Part shown: in pieces, positions 7,735 to 15,144 of the stretch
How the letters are laid out: every line of letters begins with the position of its first letter
Position numbering within the stretch: the stretch's first letter is position 1
Source: Clostridia bacterium
GTDB lineage: Bacteria; Bacillota_A; Clostridia; Oscillospirales; CAG-272
NCBI GenBank assembly: GCA_017542695.1
Contig: JAFXWT010000373.1
Span: forward strand, 1 to 20,341
Reading direction: 5' to 3'
Length of the DNA stretch: 20,341 nt
Made by a program: the position numbers and the translations under genes
The notes under the pieces: model-generated
The model's database searches: none
What the model was told of the DNA's origin: nothing
What the model saw: only the letters and a program-made list of their open reading frames with translations

Positions 7735-9930
7735 TCACAGATATTTGCCCGATACGGTAAGCTCTCCTTTTCCGACTCGATCGTTGAGAACTTCTTTCGG
7801 TATCGGCTTGCCGAACAGATATCCCTGCAGGCGATCGCAACCGATCTTGCTGAGAAATTCCGCCTGGAACTCCGTCTCTACGCCTTCCGTCAGCGTGAGC
7901 ATATTTATCCTGTTCGCCATTTGAATTATACAGTCAATGAGCGTTCTCGATTTTTCGTTGTTTTCGAGGTTGGAAAGGAAGCGCATATCGAGCTTGATGA
8001 CGTCGAACTGATAATCTTTCAGTACGTTGAGGGAAGAGTACCCGCTTCCGAAATCGTCGAGCCAGAGCGCGTAACCGAGCTCTTTGATGCGGTTCATAGC
8101 TTCGCTTAGCGCCGAGAAATTGTCTGTCAGTGCGCTCTCCGTAACTTCAACGTGGATGAATTCTTTGGGAATATTGTATTTCTTCACGAGGTTTTCAAGC
8201 TCGCCGACCGCGTCCATCAGTTCAAAGTCAAGGCGCGAGAAATTCAGCGATACCGGAACGACGGGCTTGCCCGCGTCGATCGCGGCGCGCAGATCTTTGC
8301 ATACCGACTCGAAGATCGACTTGTCGAGCTTATGTATCAGACGGTATTCCTCGAGCACGGGGATGAACTCGACCGGCGACAGTCTGCCGTATACGGGATC
8401 TATCCAGCGTGCGAGCGCCTCGCAGCCGCAAAGCTCTTTTGAATCCGACCATACGACCGGCTGATAGAAGGGAACGATCCATTCGTTTTCAACGGCGTTG
8501 TCGATATTGTTGATGATGTAAAGTCTCTTGTGGTATTCCTCGCTCATCGTCTTGTCGTATTCGACATATACCGTATCAAAACGGTTCTTGATGAGGTGCG
8601 CGGCGTATCGCGCTCTGTCGATGGCAAGGCGGGGATCTTCTCTGTTACTGTTAAGGCGGTAAGCGCCGCAGTTGACGGCAAGGAGAATTGCGTTGTCGTA
8701 GTTCCTGACAAGTTCGTTAAGCTTCCCCAGCTTTTCGGTGACGCCTTCCGTTTTCGTCAGTACTACGAAATGGTCGTCGGCTTGCCTTGCGTAGAGCGAA
8801 TCCGAAAAGATATCCGAAATGCTCTTTGCGATTTTGATGAGGAATTTGTCGCCCTCTTCAAATCCTCTCTGATCGTTGAACGCCTTGAAGTTGTGAACGT
8901 CGATGAAAAGGAAAACGTTTTCGCCGAAATTATCAGTAAGCTCGGCGACCTTATCTTTTGCCAGCTCGGTGAAATATCTGTAATTGTAAAGCCCCGTGAG
9001 CTCGTCCTCTTTGGCGATTTTTTCGAGCGCCATTGATTTTCTCGCTTCTTTGAGCCGCCCATGATAGATCGCAAAGCATATCGTCGTCAGCGAGACGAAG
9101 AACGTAACGTAGTTCACGGTGTCGCCCGAGATTATATTTTCCGTAACGCCATGTATGACGATCTCCTGATCCTTGAACGTGACACCGCCATTATATGTAA
9201 GGAGTATCCGGTCGAATACATAAAAGCTCGCGCCGAGCACGAGGATCGAAATGTACGGACGGTAAATGAGAAGGCAGCCGACGTAAAGCACCATCGTGAG
9301 GAAGCATATGATCTCTTTTCCGCCCCAGAAGTCGCTGTACGAAACGTATATCCCGAACGCGAGGCAGACAAGCGTGAACGAAACGATCGCGGAATGCTCG
9401 AGGAATACGATGCGCTTGTTCCTGAAATATTTGACGCAGGCGTATGTGACGATTGCCGCGCCGATCGCAAACAGCAACACGTAGATCGAGATCAGCATCG
9501 CGTTCATGATGTTCGCCATTGTCTCCGTTATCGTTTCGCTCGGTCTTGTGAACGTTTCAAGACTGAGCACCGAGGTGTAGAGAATGCACAAAACGCCGAC
9601 GACCATCAGCGTTATGAATTTTCCTTTGGAAAGCTTTTTATCACGCTTATAAAACAGGCAGAACAGCATCAGCCCGAGACCGACAAGCAGGAACAGCCAA
9701 TATTTCGACGTGTATTTTATGATCAGACTCAACAGGTCGCCGCCCGCCTCGTACTTCGGAATAATTTTTGAGTGCGATTGTCTGATGAGCATCCATATCT
9801 CAAGGACCATGACGACAAAACCCATGTAGCTGCTGCTTCGGATGTTAGCGTCGTGCAGGTAGTTGTTCTCATATTTTGTCAGTTTGTCAAAGCCGAAGGT
9901 ATTTGAAATAAATCGCAGAGCTTTTTTCAT
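7735..9930 (-). CDS. Membrane GGDEF-EAL protein, likely c-di-GMP phosphodiesterase
   Basis: The 731-residue protein starts with about eight hydrophobic segments (~36-50, 78-94, 105-123, 143-165, 180-197, 207-222, 228-240, 273-290). A GGDEF domain (~306-460) and an EAL domain (~470-715) follow. The GGDEF signature is ADDHF (384-388), so diguanylate cyclase activity is unlikely; it may only sense GTP. The EAL domain keeps EAL (504-506), Asn563, EVTES (595-599), DDFGSG (625-630), Lys646, EGVET (681-685) and Gln702, the residues needed for metal binding and hydrolysis of c-di-GMP. The ATG at 9930 has an AAGGAAG ribosome binding site. It is a single-gene unit. The membrane part matches no sensor domain I can name. 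Confidence 0.92.
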   Translation of the reverse strand: MKKALRFISNTFGFDKLTKYENNYLHDANIRSSSYMGFVVMVLEIWMLIRQSHSKIIPKYEAGGDLLSLIIKYTSKYWLFLLVGLGLMLFCLFYKRDKKLSKGKFITLMVVGVLCILYTSVLSLETFTRPSETITETMANIMNAMLISIYVLLFAIGAAIVTYACVKYFRNKRIVFLEHSAIVSFTLVCLAFGIYVSYSDFWGGKEIICFLTMVLYVGCLLIYRPYISILVLGASFYVFDRILLTYNGGVTFKDQEIVIHGVTENIISGDTVNYVTFFVSLTTICFAIYHGRLKEARKSMALEKIAKEDELTGLYNYRYFTELAKDKVAELTDNFGENVFLFIDVHNFKAFNDQRGFEEGDKFLIKIAKSISDIFSDSLYARQADDHFVVLTKTEGVTEKLGKLNELVRNYDNAILLAVNCGAYRLNSNREDPRLAIDRARYAAHLIKNRFDTVYVEYDKTMSEEYHKRLYIINNIDNAVENEWIVPFYQPVVWSDSKELCGCEALARWIDPVYGRLSPVEFIPVLEEYRLIHKLDKSIFESVCKDLRAAIDAGKPVVPVSLNFSRLDFELMDAVGELENLVKKYNIPKEFIHVEVTESALTDNFSALSEAMNRIKELGYALWLDDFGSGYSSLNVLKDYQFDVIKLDMRFLSNLENNEKSRTLIDCIIQMANRINMLTLTEGVETEFQAEFLSKIGCDRLQGYLFGKPIPKEVLNDRVGKGELTVSGKYL

Positions 9931-9965
9931 TACGTTACTTCCTTAAAATGTCGTTTTCCGATTTC

Positions 9966-9994
9966 ATTTTATCATATATCTTTATAAAATTCTA
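9966..9994 (-). promoter_or_regulatory. Possible promoter of the GGDEF-EAL gene
   Basis: On the minus strand an extended -10, TGATAAAAT, lies about 40 nt before the start codon. The -35 (TAGAAT, 17 nt upstream) is weak, so this call is tentative. Confidence 0.4.
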
Positions 9995-10078
9995 TACTTT
10001 TTGTAAAAATAATGATAAATGACATATATTTTCCTTAAAAAATACGCATCGAAAAATGTCGATATATTTCATAAAGTG

Positions 10079-10106
10079 TTGTCATTGTCGTTTTTTGTGA
10101 TAAAAT
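10079..10106 (+). promoter_or_regulatory. Possible upstream promoter before the rubredoxin gene
   Basis: TTGTCA (10079-10084) and TAAAAT (10101-10106) are 16 nt apart. A purine-rich AAGGGAG and a 10-codon ORF (10146-10178) follow. The 9931-10248 gap thus holds the divergent GGDEF-EAL and rubredoxin control regions and no larger gene. Confidence 0.5.
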
Positions 10107-10191
10107 ATAAAACACACGGGTTTTGAAGGGAGATGCTTTTTACTTATGGACAAAAAATCAAAGGTGCCGACGGAGTAAAAACAAAATCCGC

Positions 10192-10220
10192 TTGACAAAG
10201 CGGGAATAATAGTGTATAAT
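10192..10220 (+). promoter_or_regulatory. Sigma-A promoter of the rubredoxin gene
   Basis: Perfect -35 TTGACA (10192-10197), 17-nt spacer and perfect -10 TATAAT (10215-10220). It lies about 30 nt before the start codon, so the leader is very short. Confidence 0.92.
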
Positions 10221-10248
10221 CAAACCATCACAGAAAGGAGAACGCATT

Positions 10249-10407
10249 ATGGATAAATACGTTTGCCCCTGCGGTTATGTTTACGATCCTGCCGTCGGCG
10301 ATCCCGACAGCGGAATAGCTCCCGGAACGAAATTTGAGGATATACCGGACGATTGGGTCTGCCCCGTCTGCGGATTGTCCAAAGATATGTTCGAGAAGGA
10401 AGCGTAA
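10249..10407 (+). CDS. Rubredoxin with a CxC first knuckle
   Basis: The 52-residue protein is a rubredoxin, a small cytoplasmic electron carrier with one iron bound by four Cys. It contains [32 protein letters not shown] and a C-terminal KDMFEKEA. In anaerobes it usually supplies electrons to rubrerythrin or flavodiiron proteins for oxygen and peroxide defence. The second Cys pair is the usual CxxC (Cys38, Cys41). The first reads VCPCGY, so Cys6 and Cys8 have a single residue between them rather than the usual two. The ATG has an AAAGGAG ribosome binding site 8 nt upstream. It is expressed alone, with a strong promoter and a strong terminator. Confidence 0.93.
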   Translation: MDKYVCPCGYVYDPAVGDPDSGIAPGTKFEDIPDDWVCPVCGLSKDMFEKEA

Positions 10408-10416
10408 CATTTTTTC

Positions 10417-10445
10417 CGGCTGCCGCCTCGCGGCAGCCGTTTTTC
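10417..10445 (+). terminator. Intrinsic terminator of the rubredoxin gene
   Basis: The 10-bp stem CGGCTGCCGC / GCGGCAGCCG has a CTC loop and is followed by T residues. Confidence 0.95.
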
Positions 10446-10585
10446 ATTTTTGTATAGACTTCCCGGACGGATGAGGAGATAATGCAAAAACATCTCCGCC
10501 CCGCGTAAATACCTGTCCCGTTTGCCCGCGCCCGCTCGTTTATTTTTATGTTAAGATGAAATATTAAAATACTTTTTGAAAAACA

Positions 10586-10614
10586 TTGACAAACTGTGTG
10601 TGTTTTTGTATAAT
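10586..10614 (+). promoter_or_regulatory. Sigma-A promoter of the acyl ligase-ACP operon
   Basis: Perfect -35 TTGACA (10586-10591), 17-nt spacer and perfect -10 TATAAT (10609-10614), about 43 nt before the ATG. Confidence 0.92.
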
Positions 10615-10656
10615 TAAAAAGCGATAATTTTGAATATCTCAATCGGAGAATATAAA

Positions 10657-12357
10657 ATGAGTAAACAGAAAGGGCCTCTTCACGTCGTACACGAGTTTGA
10701 CACTCTCTACGAAAACGTGAAAAATCAAGCTGAACGGTACGGCTCAAAGCCGAGATATATCTACACCGAGAACCGCGAGGAAAAGACAGTCAGCTTTCGC
10801 GAGATGCTCGAGCGCGTGAACTACGTCGCGTCGGCGCTGACGACGCTCGGACTCGGCGGAAAATTCGTCACCGTTTCGGGCGACACGCATCCCGATTATT
10901 TCAGCACCGAATTCGGCGTCATCGCCGCGGACGGCGTAATCATCCCGCTCGACAAGGACATCAACGCCGAGCAGTTTGTCGGCTTCAACGATATGTGCGA
11001 CGTCGAGTGCGTCGTCTATACTCCGTCCCTTGACAAAAAGATCGCCGAAACGGCGGAGCGCCTCACAAAAGTTAAATATTTCATCCGCATCGGCGGAGCG
11101 GAAGAAGACCTGCCGCAAGGTGACAGATACATGACTTTCGATGCGTTCCTTGCCCTCGGCAAGAAAGCGCACGACGAGGGCGACAGAACGGCCGAGGGTC
11201 GCGTCGCCGACGTCGATAAAATGCGCGCGATCATCTTCACGTCGGGCACGACGGGCACGAGCAAGGGCGTAATGCTTTCGGAGCGCAATCTCGTCACGGC
11301 GGGCATCGACTCGTGCGGCATAATGGCGACGACGGAAAAAGACATGTTCGTTTCCGTGCTTCCCGCGCACCATACGTATGAATCGACGATCAGCCACATC
11401 GCGCTCCCGAACACCGGCGCGTCGCTCGCCATCAACGATTCGATAAAGAACACACTCAAGAATTTCGGAAAATACAAGCCCACCGCGCTCATCCTCGTCC
11501 CACTTTACGTTGAGACGATGCATAAGAAGATCTGGTCGGAGATCGAAAAGAAGGGTAAGGCGAAATTTGTTCGCGGCATAATGCCCATTGCAAAGCGTCT
11601 CCCGCGCGTCGCGCGCCGTAAGATTTTTTCCGAAATACTGAACGCCTTCGGCGGACGGCTCGATTACATCGTCTGCGGCGGCGCTCCGCTCCGTCCCGAG
11701 CTGATCGACGAATTCAAAACCTTCGGCATAAATATTTACGAGGGGTATGGCATCACGGAATGCGCGCCGCTCATCTCGGCAAACCCGATGAACTGGCAGA
11801 AGCCGCACTCCGTCGGCCTCGTCGTAAATCACATGGAAGTGAGGATCGACAAAGCCGATCCCGAGGACGAAACGGGCGAGATATGCGCCAAAGGTCCCGC
11901 AGTCATGCTCGGATATTTCAAGAATCCCGAGGCGACGGCAGACGTCTTCACCGAGGACGGCTGGTTCAGAACGGGGGATGTAGGATATATCGACAAGGAC
12001 AATTTCATTTTCATAACGGGAAGAAAGAAAAACATAATTCTTCTTTCAAACGGAAAGAATATCTTCCCCGAGGAGCTTGAAGAATATATCGGTGCGAGCG
12101 ACCTCGTTTCCGAGGTTGTGGTCGTCGGACGAAAAAGGGAAGAGGACGGCGAGACCGTCATCACGGCTCTTATCTATCCGAACAAGGACGCGTTCGATGG
12201 CAAGACGGACGATGAGATCTATCAGGCGCTTTCCGATCATATTGAAAGCGTGAACAAAAAGCTCCCGATCTTCAAGCACATTTCCGCGCTTGAAGTCCGC
12301 GAGACAGAATTTGAAAAAACCACGACAAGAAAAATAATGCGCTATAAAGTAAAATAA
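10657..12357 (+). CDS. AMP-forming acyl-CoA or acyl-ACP synthetase
   Basis: The 566-residue protein belongs to the ANL adenylating superfamily, activating a carboxylic acid with ATP and passing it to a thiol. Motif A3 is FTSGTTGTSKGV (194-205), followed by LPAHHTYE. Motif YGITE is at 364-368. The hinge region reads GDVGYIDKDNFIFITGRKKN, then NGKNIFPEELE. The catalytic C-terminal Lys is probably Lys559 in TTTRKIMRYK. It most resembles long-chain fatty acyl-CoA synthetases (FadD/AAS type). The next gene, 19 nt downstream, encodes an acyl carrier protein, so the acceptor may be that ACP instead of CoA. The ATG 10657 has CGGAG 8 nt before it; an alternative TTG at 10630 lacks a good site. No membrane segment. 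Confidence 0.9.
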   Translation: MSKQKGPLHVVHEFDTLYENVKNQAERYGSKPRYIYTENREEKTVSFREMLERVNYVASALTTLGLGGKFVTVSGDTHPDYFSTEFGVIAADGVIIPLDKDINAEQFVGFNDMCDVECVVYTPSLDKKIAETAERLTKVKYFIRIGGAEEDLPQGDRYMTFDAFLALGKKAHDEGDRTAEGRVADVDKMRAIIFTSGTTGTSKGVMLSERNLVTAGIDSCGIMATTEKDMFVSVLPAHHTYESTISHIALPNTGASLAINDSIKNTLKNFGKYKPTALILVPLYVETMHKKIWSEIEKKGKAKFVRGIMPIAKRLPRVARRKIFSEILNAFGGRLDYIVCGGAPLRPELIDEFKTFGINIYEGYGITECAPLISANPMNWQKPHSVGLVVNHMEVRIDKADPEDETGEICAKGPAVMLGYFKNPEATADVFTEDGWFRTGDVGYIDKDNFIFITGRKKNIILLSNGKNIFPEELEEYIGASDLVSEVVVVGRKREEDGETVITALIYPNKDAFDGKTDDEIYQALSDHIESVNKKLPIFKHISALEVRETEFEKTTTRKIMRYKVK

Positions 12358-12376
12358 TTTTACGAGGAGATACATC

Positions 12377-12601
12377 ATGTTAGACACTATCAAAAAAATG
12401 CTTGCGGAAGAATTCAATCTCGACGAGGATTCAATTCTGGCTGACTCGAAGCTCGAAGCCGACCTCGGAATAAACTCGCTGGAACTCGCGGAGCTTGCGT
12501 TCCGCCTTGAAGAAGAGTTCGGCATCGAGATCAAGGACGAAGATATCCCGACGCTTATCACCGTCGGCGACGTCGCAAATTACATCGAAGAAAAGAAATA
12601 A
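12377..12601 (+). CDS. Acyl carrier protein paired with the acyl ligase
   Basis: The 74-residue acidic protein has the four-helix ACP pattern: IKKMLAEEFNLDEDSI, then DLGINSLELAELAFRLEEEFG, then IPTLITVGDVANYIEEKK. The phosphopantetheine would attach to Ser34. The usual DSL around this Ser is NSL here, an Asn for the conserved Asp. Its ATG follows GAGGAGATACATC, a good ribosome binding site. It is co-transcribed with the ligase and nothing else, and no fatty-acid synthesis genes lie nearby, so it is probably a dedicated carrier rather than the housekeeping AcpP. The acyl group and its final destination cannot be read from this window. Confidence 0.92.
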   Translation: MLDTIKKMLAEEFNLDEDSILADSKLEADLGINSLELAELAFRLEEEFGIEIKDEDIPTLITVGDVANYIEEKK

Positions 12602-12610
12602 GACAAAAAC

Positions 12611-12635
12611 AAAAAGCGCCGCGAGGCGCTTTTTT
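12611..12635 (+). terminator. Intrinsic terminator of the ligase-ACP operon
   Basis: AAAAAGCGCC-GCGA-GGCGCTTTTTT, starting 10 nt after the ACP stop. Confidence 0.93.
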
Positions 12636-12658
12636 ATCGCTTTGTACTTGCTGACAAT

Positions 12659-12682
12659 CGTGGCGATCAAAGGTCGTCCAAA
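12659..12682. repeat. Degenerate copy of the GGCGACC/GGTCGCC palindrome
   Basis: GTGGCGATCAAAGGTCGTCC followed by A residues resembles the copies at 2269 and 18891, with several mismatches. It lies between two terminators in a convergent gap. Confidence 0.4.
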
Positions 12683-12695
12683 AATATAAATCCAT

Positions 12696-12721
12696 AAAAA
12701 TCCCGCTATGGCGGGATTTTT
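12696..12721 (-). terminator. Terminator of the decarboxylase operon
   Basis: AAAAATCCCGC-TATG-GCGGGATTTTT is symmetric and can stop both converging transcripts. It lies just beyond the stop of the PAS-like gene and the palindrome at 12728. Confidence 0.9.
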
Positions 12722-12727
12722 GTAATT

Positions 12728-12743
12728 TTATACTGTTGTATAA
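12728..12743. repeat. TTATAC-N4-GTATAA palindrome, copy 4 (perfect)
   Basis: TTATACTGTTGTATAA is a perfect inverted repeat one base past the stop codon of the PAS-like gene and 6 nt before its terminator hairpin. Confidence 0.75.
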
Positions 12744-12744
12744 A

Positions 12745-13731
12745 TTATTCGTTTCTCATTCGTTTCAGCGTCGTTTTTGCGCCGGATCTGAAATCGTCGA
12801 ACATCTTGCCGACGATATCCTCGAGCGTGTAGAGCGATGCGTGTGAACGTAAGCTCAGCGAGCGCGTATCGACCTTGATCGGTATCGTGAACGTGAAAAG
12901 TCCGCCGTTTATCGAGCAATTTTTCTCCATCCGCTCGGGAAAGAGCGCCTTTTCCGCAATCATTTCTATCGCGTATTCGGGAACAAGCGCCGCGATCGCG
13001 TCCTCGGCGCATTTAACGCCCTCGGGCATCGTCGCCGCTGTCCGTGACCTCGATGTGACATAAATGCAGTCGATCCGCTCGTCGTAATCGACGGTGACAT
13101 CCGCCGTTCCTTTTTGCGACAGCCGCATCGCTATGTACGCCGCCGTCAACACCGAATAGACGAGCGCGCTTAAATTCAGCTTATAATACTTTTGCCCCGT
13201 CAGATCGTCGGTACAACCGACGGTTGCCCGGTATCCGAGCGCGCGAAAGCCCGACGACAGCTTTTTGTCGAGTATCTCCGCGACGCGCGGCACGTCGGTC
13301 ACCGAACCATTCAAGGCGTCGCTCCTGTCGAAAGAGGAAAACGCCTCCGCCATTTCCGCATAAATGCGCCGGGGCTCCGCCGCGGCGTTTCCGCGCCCGA
13401 TCGCTTCAAAGATCAGTTTTTCGTCGATCTTTTCGTTTTTTTCAAACATCTCGCCGCTCTGCACGGATGGCAAGAACAAAAAGATGCGCATAGTCTCGCC
13501 GCCGACGGCGACGGGAAAAGAAACGGCGTATCTGAACGGCACATTCGCGTCTTTCAGCATCATATTTCCGCACTCGGAAAAACTCGCTTTCAGGGAAAGC
13601 GAGTTTTTCATTCTTATGCTTTTAAGATACGTATACGCCGCGCGATTTTTCGCCGTAACGCTGCCGTTTTCCGACAGACAGATCACGGGAAAGGGCGCCG
13701 CGTTCATAAATTCAAAGCGAAAATCAGACAT
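12745..13731 (-). CDS. PAS-like, degenerate histidine-kinase-like protein at the end of the decarboxylase operon
   Basis: The 328-residue protein has no close family I can name. Residues ~5-90 look like a PAS domain (NAAPFPVICLSENGSVTAKNRAA). A helical stretch (~95-165) sits where a kinase dimerisation helix would be. Residues ~180-290 resemble a HATPase domain in outline: LSALVYSVLTAAYIAMRLSQ, GTADVTVDYDERIDCIYV, and a typical end GGLFTFTIPI. No phosphoacceptor His motif, no N-box Asn and no DxGxG are present, so kinase activity is unlikely. The ATG at 13731 overlaps the end of the oadA-like gene by 8 nt, which implies coupled translation; longer starts lie deep inside that gene. It may sense a ligand and modulate the pump or a regulator. 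Function unknown. Confidence 0.7.
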   Translation of the reverse strand: MSDFRFEFMNAAPFPVICLSENGSVTAKNRAAYTYLKSIRMKNSLSLKASFSECGNMMLKDANVPFRYAVSFPVAVGGETMRIFLFLPSVQSGEMFEKNEKIDEKLIFEAIGRGNAAAEPRRIYAEMAEAFSSFDRSDALNGSVTDVPRVAEILDKKLSSGFRALGYRATVGCTDDLTGQKYYKLNLSALVYSVLTAAYIAMRLSQKGTADVTVDYDERIDCIYVTSRSRTAATMPEGVKCAEDAIAALVPEYAIEMIAEKALFPERMEKNCSINGGLFTFTIPIKVDTRSLSLRSHASLYTLEDIVGKMFDDFRSGAKTTLKRMRNE

Positions 13732-15121
13732 TGTGGACCTTGTTCTCAAAATCGGCGTTCTGTTTGTCGAGCGCGTACATTTTCGCTTTTCTGCTCTCGA
13801 AAAACTTGACCGCAACCTGCTCAAAGAGCGCGTATGAGAGAACGTCCTCGTCCTGAACTGCCCACGGCTTGACTTTCTCGCGCAGAGTGTCGAGCTCGGG
13901 TTTTAGATCGTCCGCGGGACGATACGTGATTGGCTGTTCGTCGCCGAGTATTTTCTTCTGGAACTCGGGAGAGATCGGCACCGATGTCTTGCCGTATTCG
14001 CCGCGCACGAGCGCTTTGAATTCCTTTGTGACCATTTTGTATCTCTCTCCGCCGATGACGTTGAATACCGCCTGCGTTCCGACTATCTGCGACGATGGAG
14101 TGACGAGCGGGGGATAGCCCGCGTCGGCGCGGACGTTCGGCACTTCGGCGAGAACTTCGTCGAGTTTTTCCGATTTGCCCGCTTGTTTGAGCTGGGAAAT
14201 GAGGTTCGAGAGCATACCGCCCGGAACCTGATACATCAGCGCGTTGACGTTGACTTTCAGCACCTTCGGATCGAGCAGCCCCTTCTTTATAAACTCCTCG
14301 CGGATCGGCGTGAAATACTTGCACACTTTGTCAAGCTCGGCAAGATCGAGCCCTGTGTCATATTCCGTGCCGGCGAGAGCCGCAACGAGCGATTCTGTCG
14401 GCGGCTGGGACGTGCCCATCGCCATCGGCGAGATCGCCGTGTCGATGATGTCGCAGCCCGCTTCGATCGCTTTAAGTGCCGTCATCGACGCGAGCCCGGA
14501 TGTGTAGTGTGTGTGAAGCTCGACGGGGACGGAGACCTTTTCCTTTATCATCTTGACGAGCTCGTATGCGTCGTAGGGTCGGAGAAGTCCCGCCATATCC
14601 TTGATGCAGATGGAGTTCGCGCCCATCTCTTCAAGCTCTTTTGCGTACTCGGCAAAGCCCGCGTTCGAGTGGGCGGGACTCGTCGTGTAGCTGATCGCCG
14701 CCTGAACGTGACCGCCTTCTTTTATCGTTGCGTTGATCGCCGTTTTGAGATTGCGCGGGTCGTTCAGCGCGTCGAAAATTCTGATTATGTCGATGCCGTT
14801 GGCAATGGATTTCTGTACGAAATACTCAACGACGTCGTCGGCATAGTGGCGGTATCCGAGGATGTTCTGTCCGCGGAAGAGCATCTGTAATTTTGTGTTC
14901 TTGACCTTATCGCGTATCTTGCGCAGGCGATCCCACGGATCCTCGTCAAGAAAACGGAGGCACGCATCGAACGTCGCGCCGCCCCACGCCTCGAGGGCGT
15001 GATAGCCGACCTTGTCCATTTGTTCGAGGATGGGGAGCATCTGCTCCGTCGTCATTCTCGTCGCAACGAGAGACTGGTGCGAGTCACGGAGAACCGTTTC
15101 GCAAATTTTGACTTTAGCCAT
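13724..15121 (-). CDS. oadA: Oxaloacetate decarboxylase alpha / pyruvate (5S-type) carboxyltransferase
   Basis: This 465-residue carboxyltransferase moves CO2 between oxaloacetate (forming pyruvate) and a biotin carrier. It has the DRE-TIM-type barrel: ETVLRDSHQSLVATRM at the N-terminus (metal Asp13 and substrate residues), EAWGGATFDACLRFL, LQMLFRGQN, then the key Lys in SICIKDMAGLL and the metal ligands HTHYTSG. The C-terminal part (PxVRADAGYPPLVTPSSQIVG) is the usual post-barrel domain. It has no fused biotin domain; the carrier is the separate gene two upstream. This makes it like the 5S subunit of propionibacterial transcarboxylase and PycB. The ATG 15121 has GAGGAC before it, 23 nt after oadB. 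The gene symbol reflects homology; the physiological direction is open. Confidence 0.92.
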   Translation of the reverse strand: MAKVKICETVLRDSHQSLVATRMTTEQMLPILEQMDKVGYHALEAWGGATFDACLRFLDEDPWDRLRKIRDKVKNTKLQMLFRGQNILGYRHYADDVVEYFVQKSIANGIDIIRIFDALNDPRNLKTAINATIKEGGHVQAAISYTTSPAHSNAGFAEYAKELEEMGANSICIKDMAGLLRPYDAYELVKMIKEKVSVPVELHTHYTSGLASMTALKAIEAGCDIIDTAISPMAMGTSQPPTESLVAALAGTEYDTGLDLAELDKVCKYFTPIREEFIKKGLLDPKVLKVNVNALMYQVPGGMLSNLISQLKQAGKSEKLDEVLAEVPNVRADAGYPPLVTPSSQIVGTQAVFNVIGGERYKMVTKEFKALVRGEYGKTSVPISPEFQKKILGDEQPITYRPADDLKPELDTLREKVKPWAVQDEDVLSYALFEQVAVKFFESRKAKMYALDKQNADFENKVHNV

Positions 15122-15144
15122 ATATGTGTCCTCTTTTCCGAAAA

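Noticed and set aside
9061..9771. 236-residue plus-strand frame opposite the GGDEF-EAL gene
   Set aside because: Highly charged antisense shadow of the membrane segments.
10471..10506. Eight-codon ORF after GAGGAGATA, within a GGAGAT/ATCTCC hairpin
   Set aside because: Too short, and no promoter lies between the rubredoxin terminator and it; more likely chance.
10744..11832. 362-residue minus-strand open frame opposite the acyl ligase
   Set aside because: Arg/Asp/Glu-rich shadow of a well-supported ligase gene; no start signal and no recognisable domain.
14183..14890. 235-residue plus-strand frame opposite the oadA-like gene
   Set aside because: Antisense shadow of a clear carboxyltransferase.
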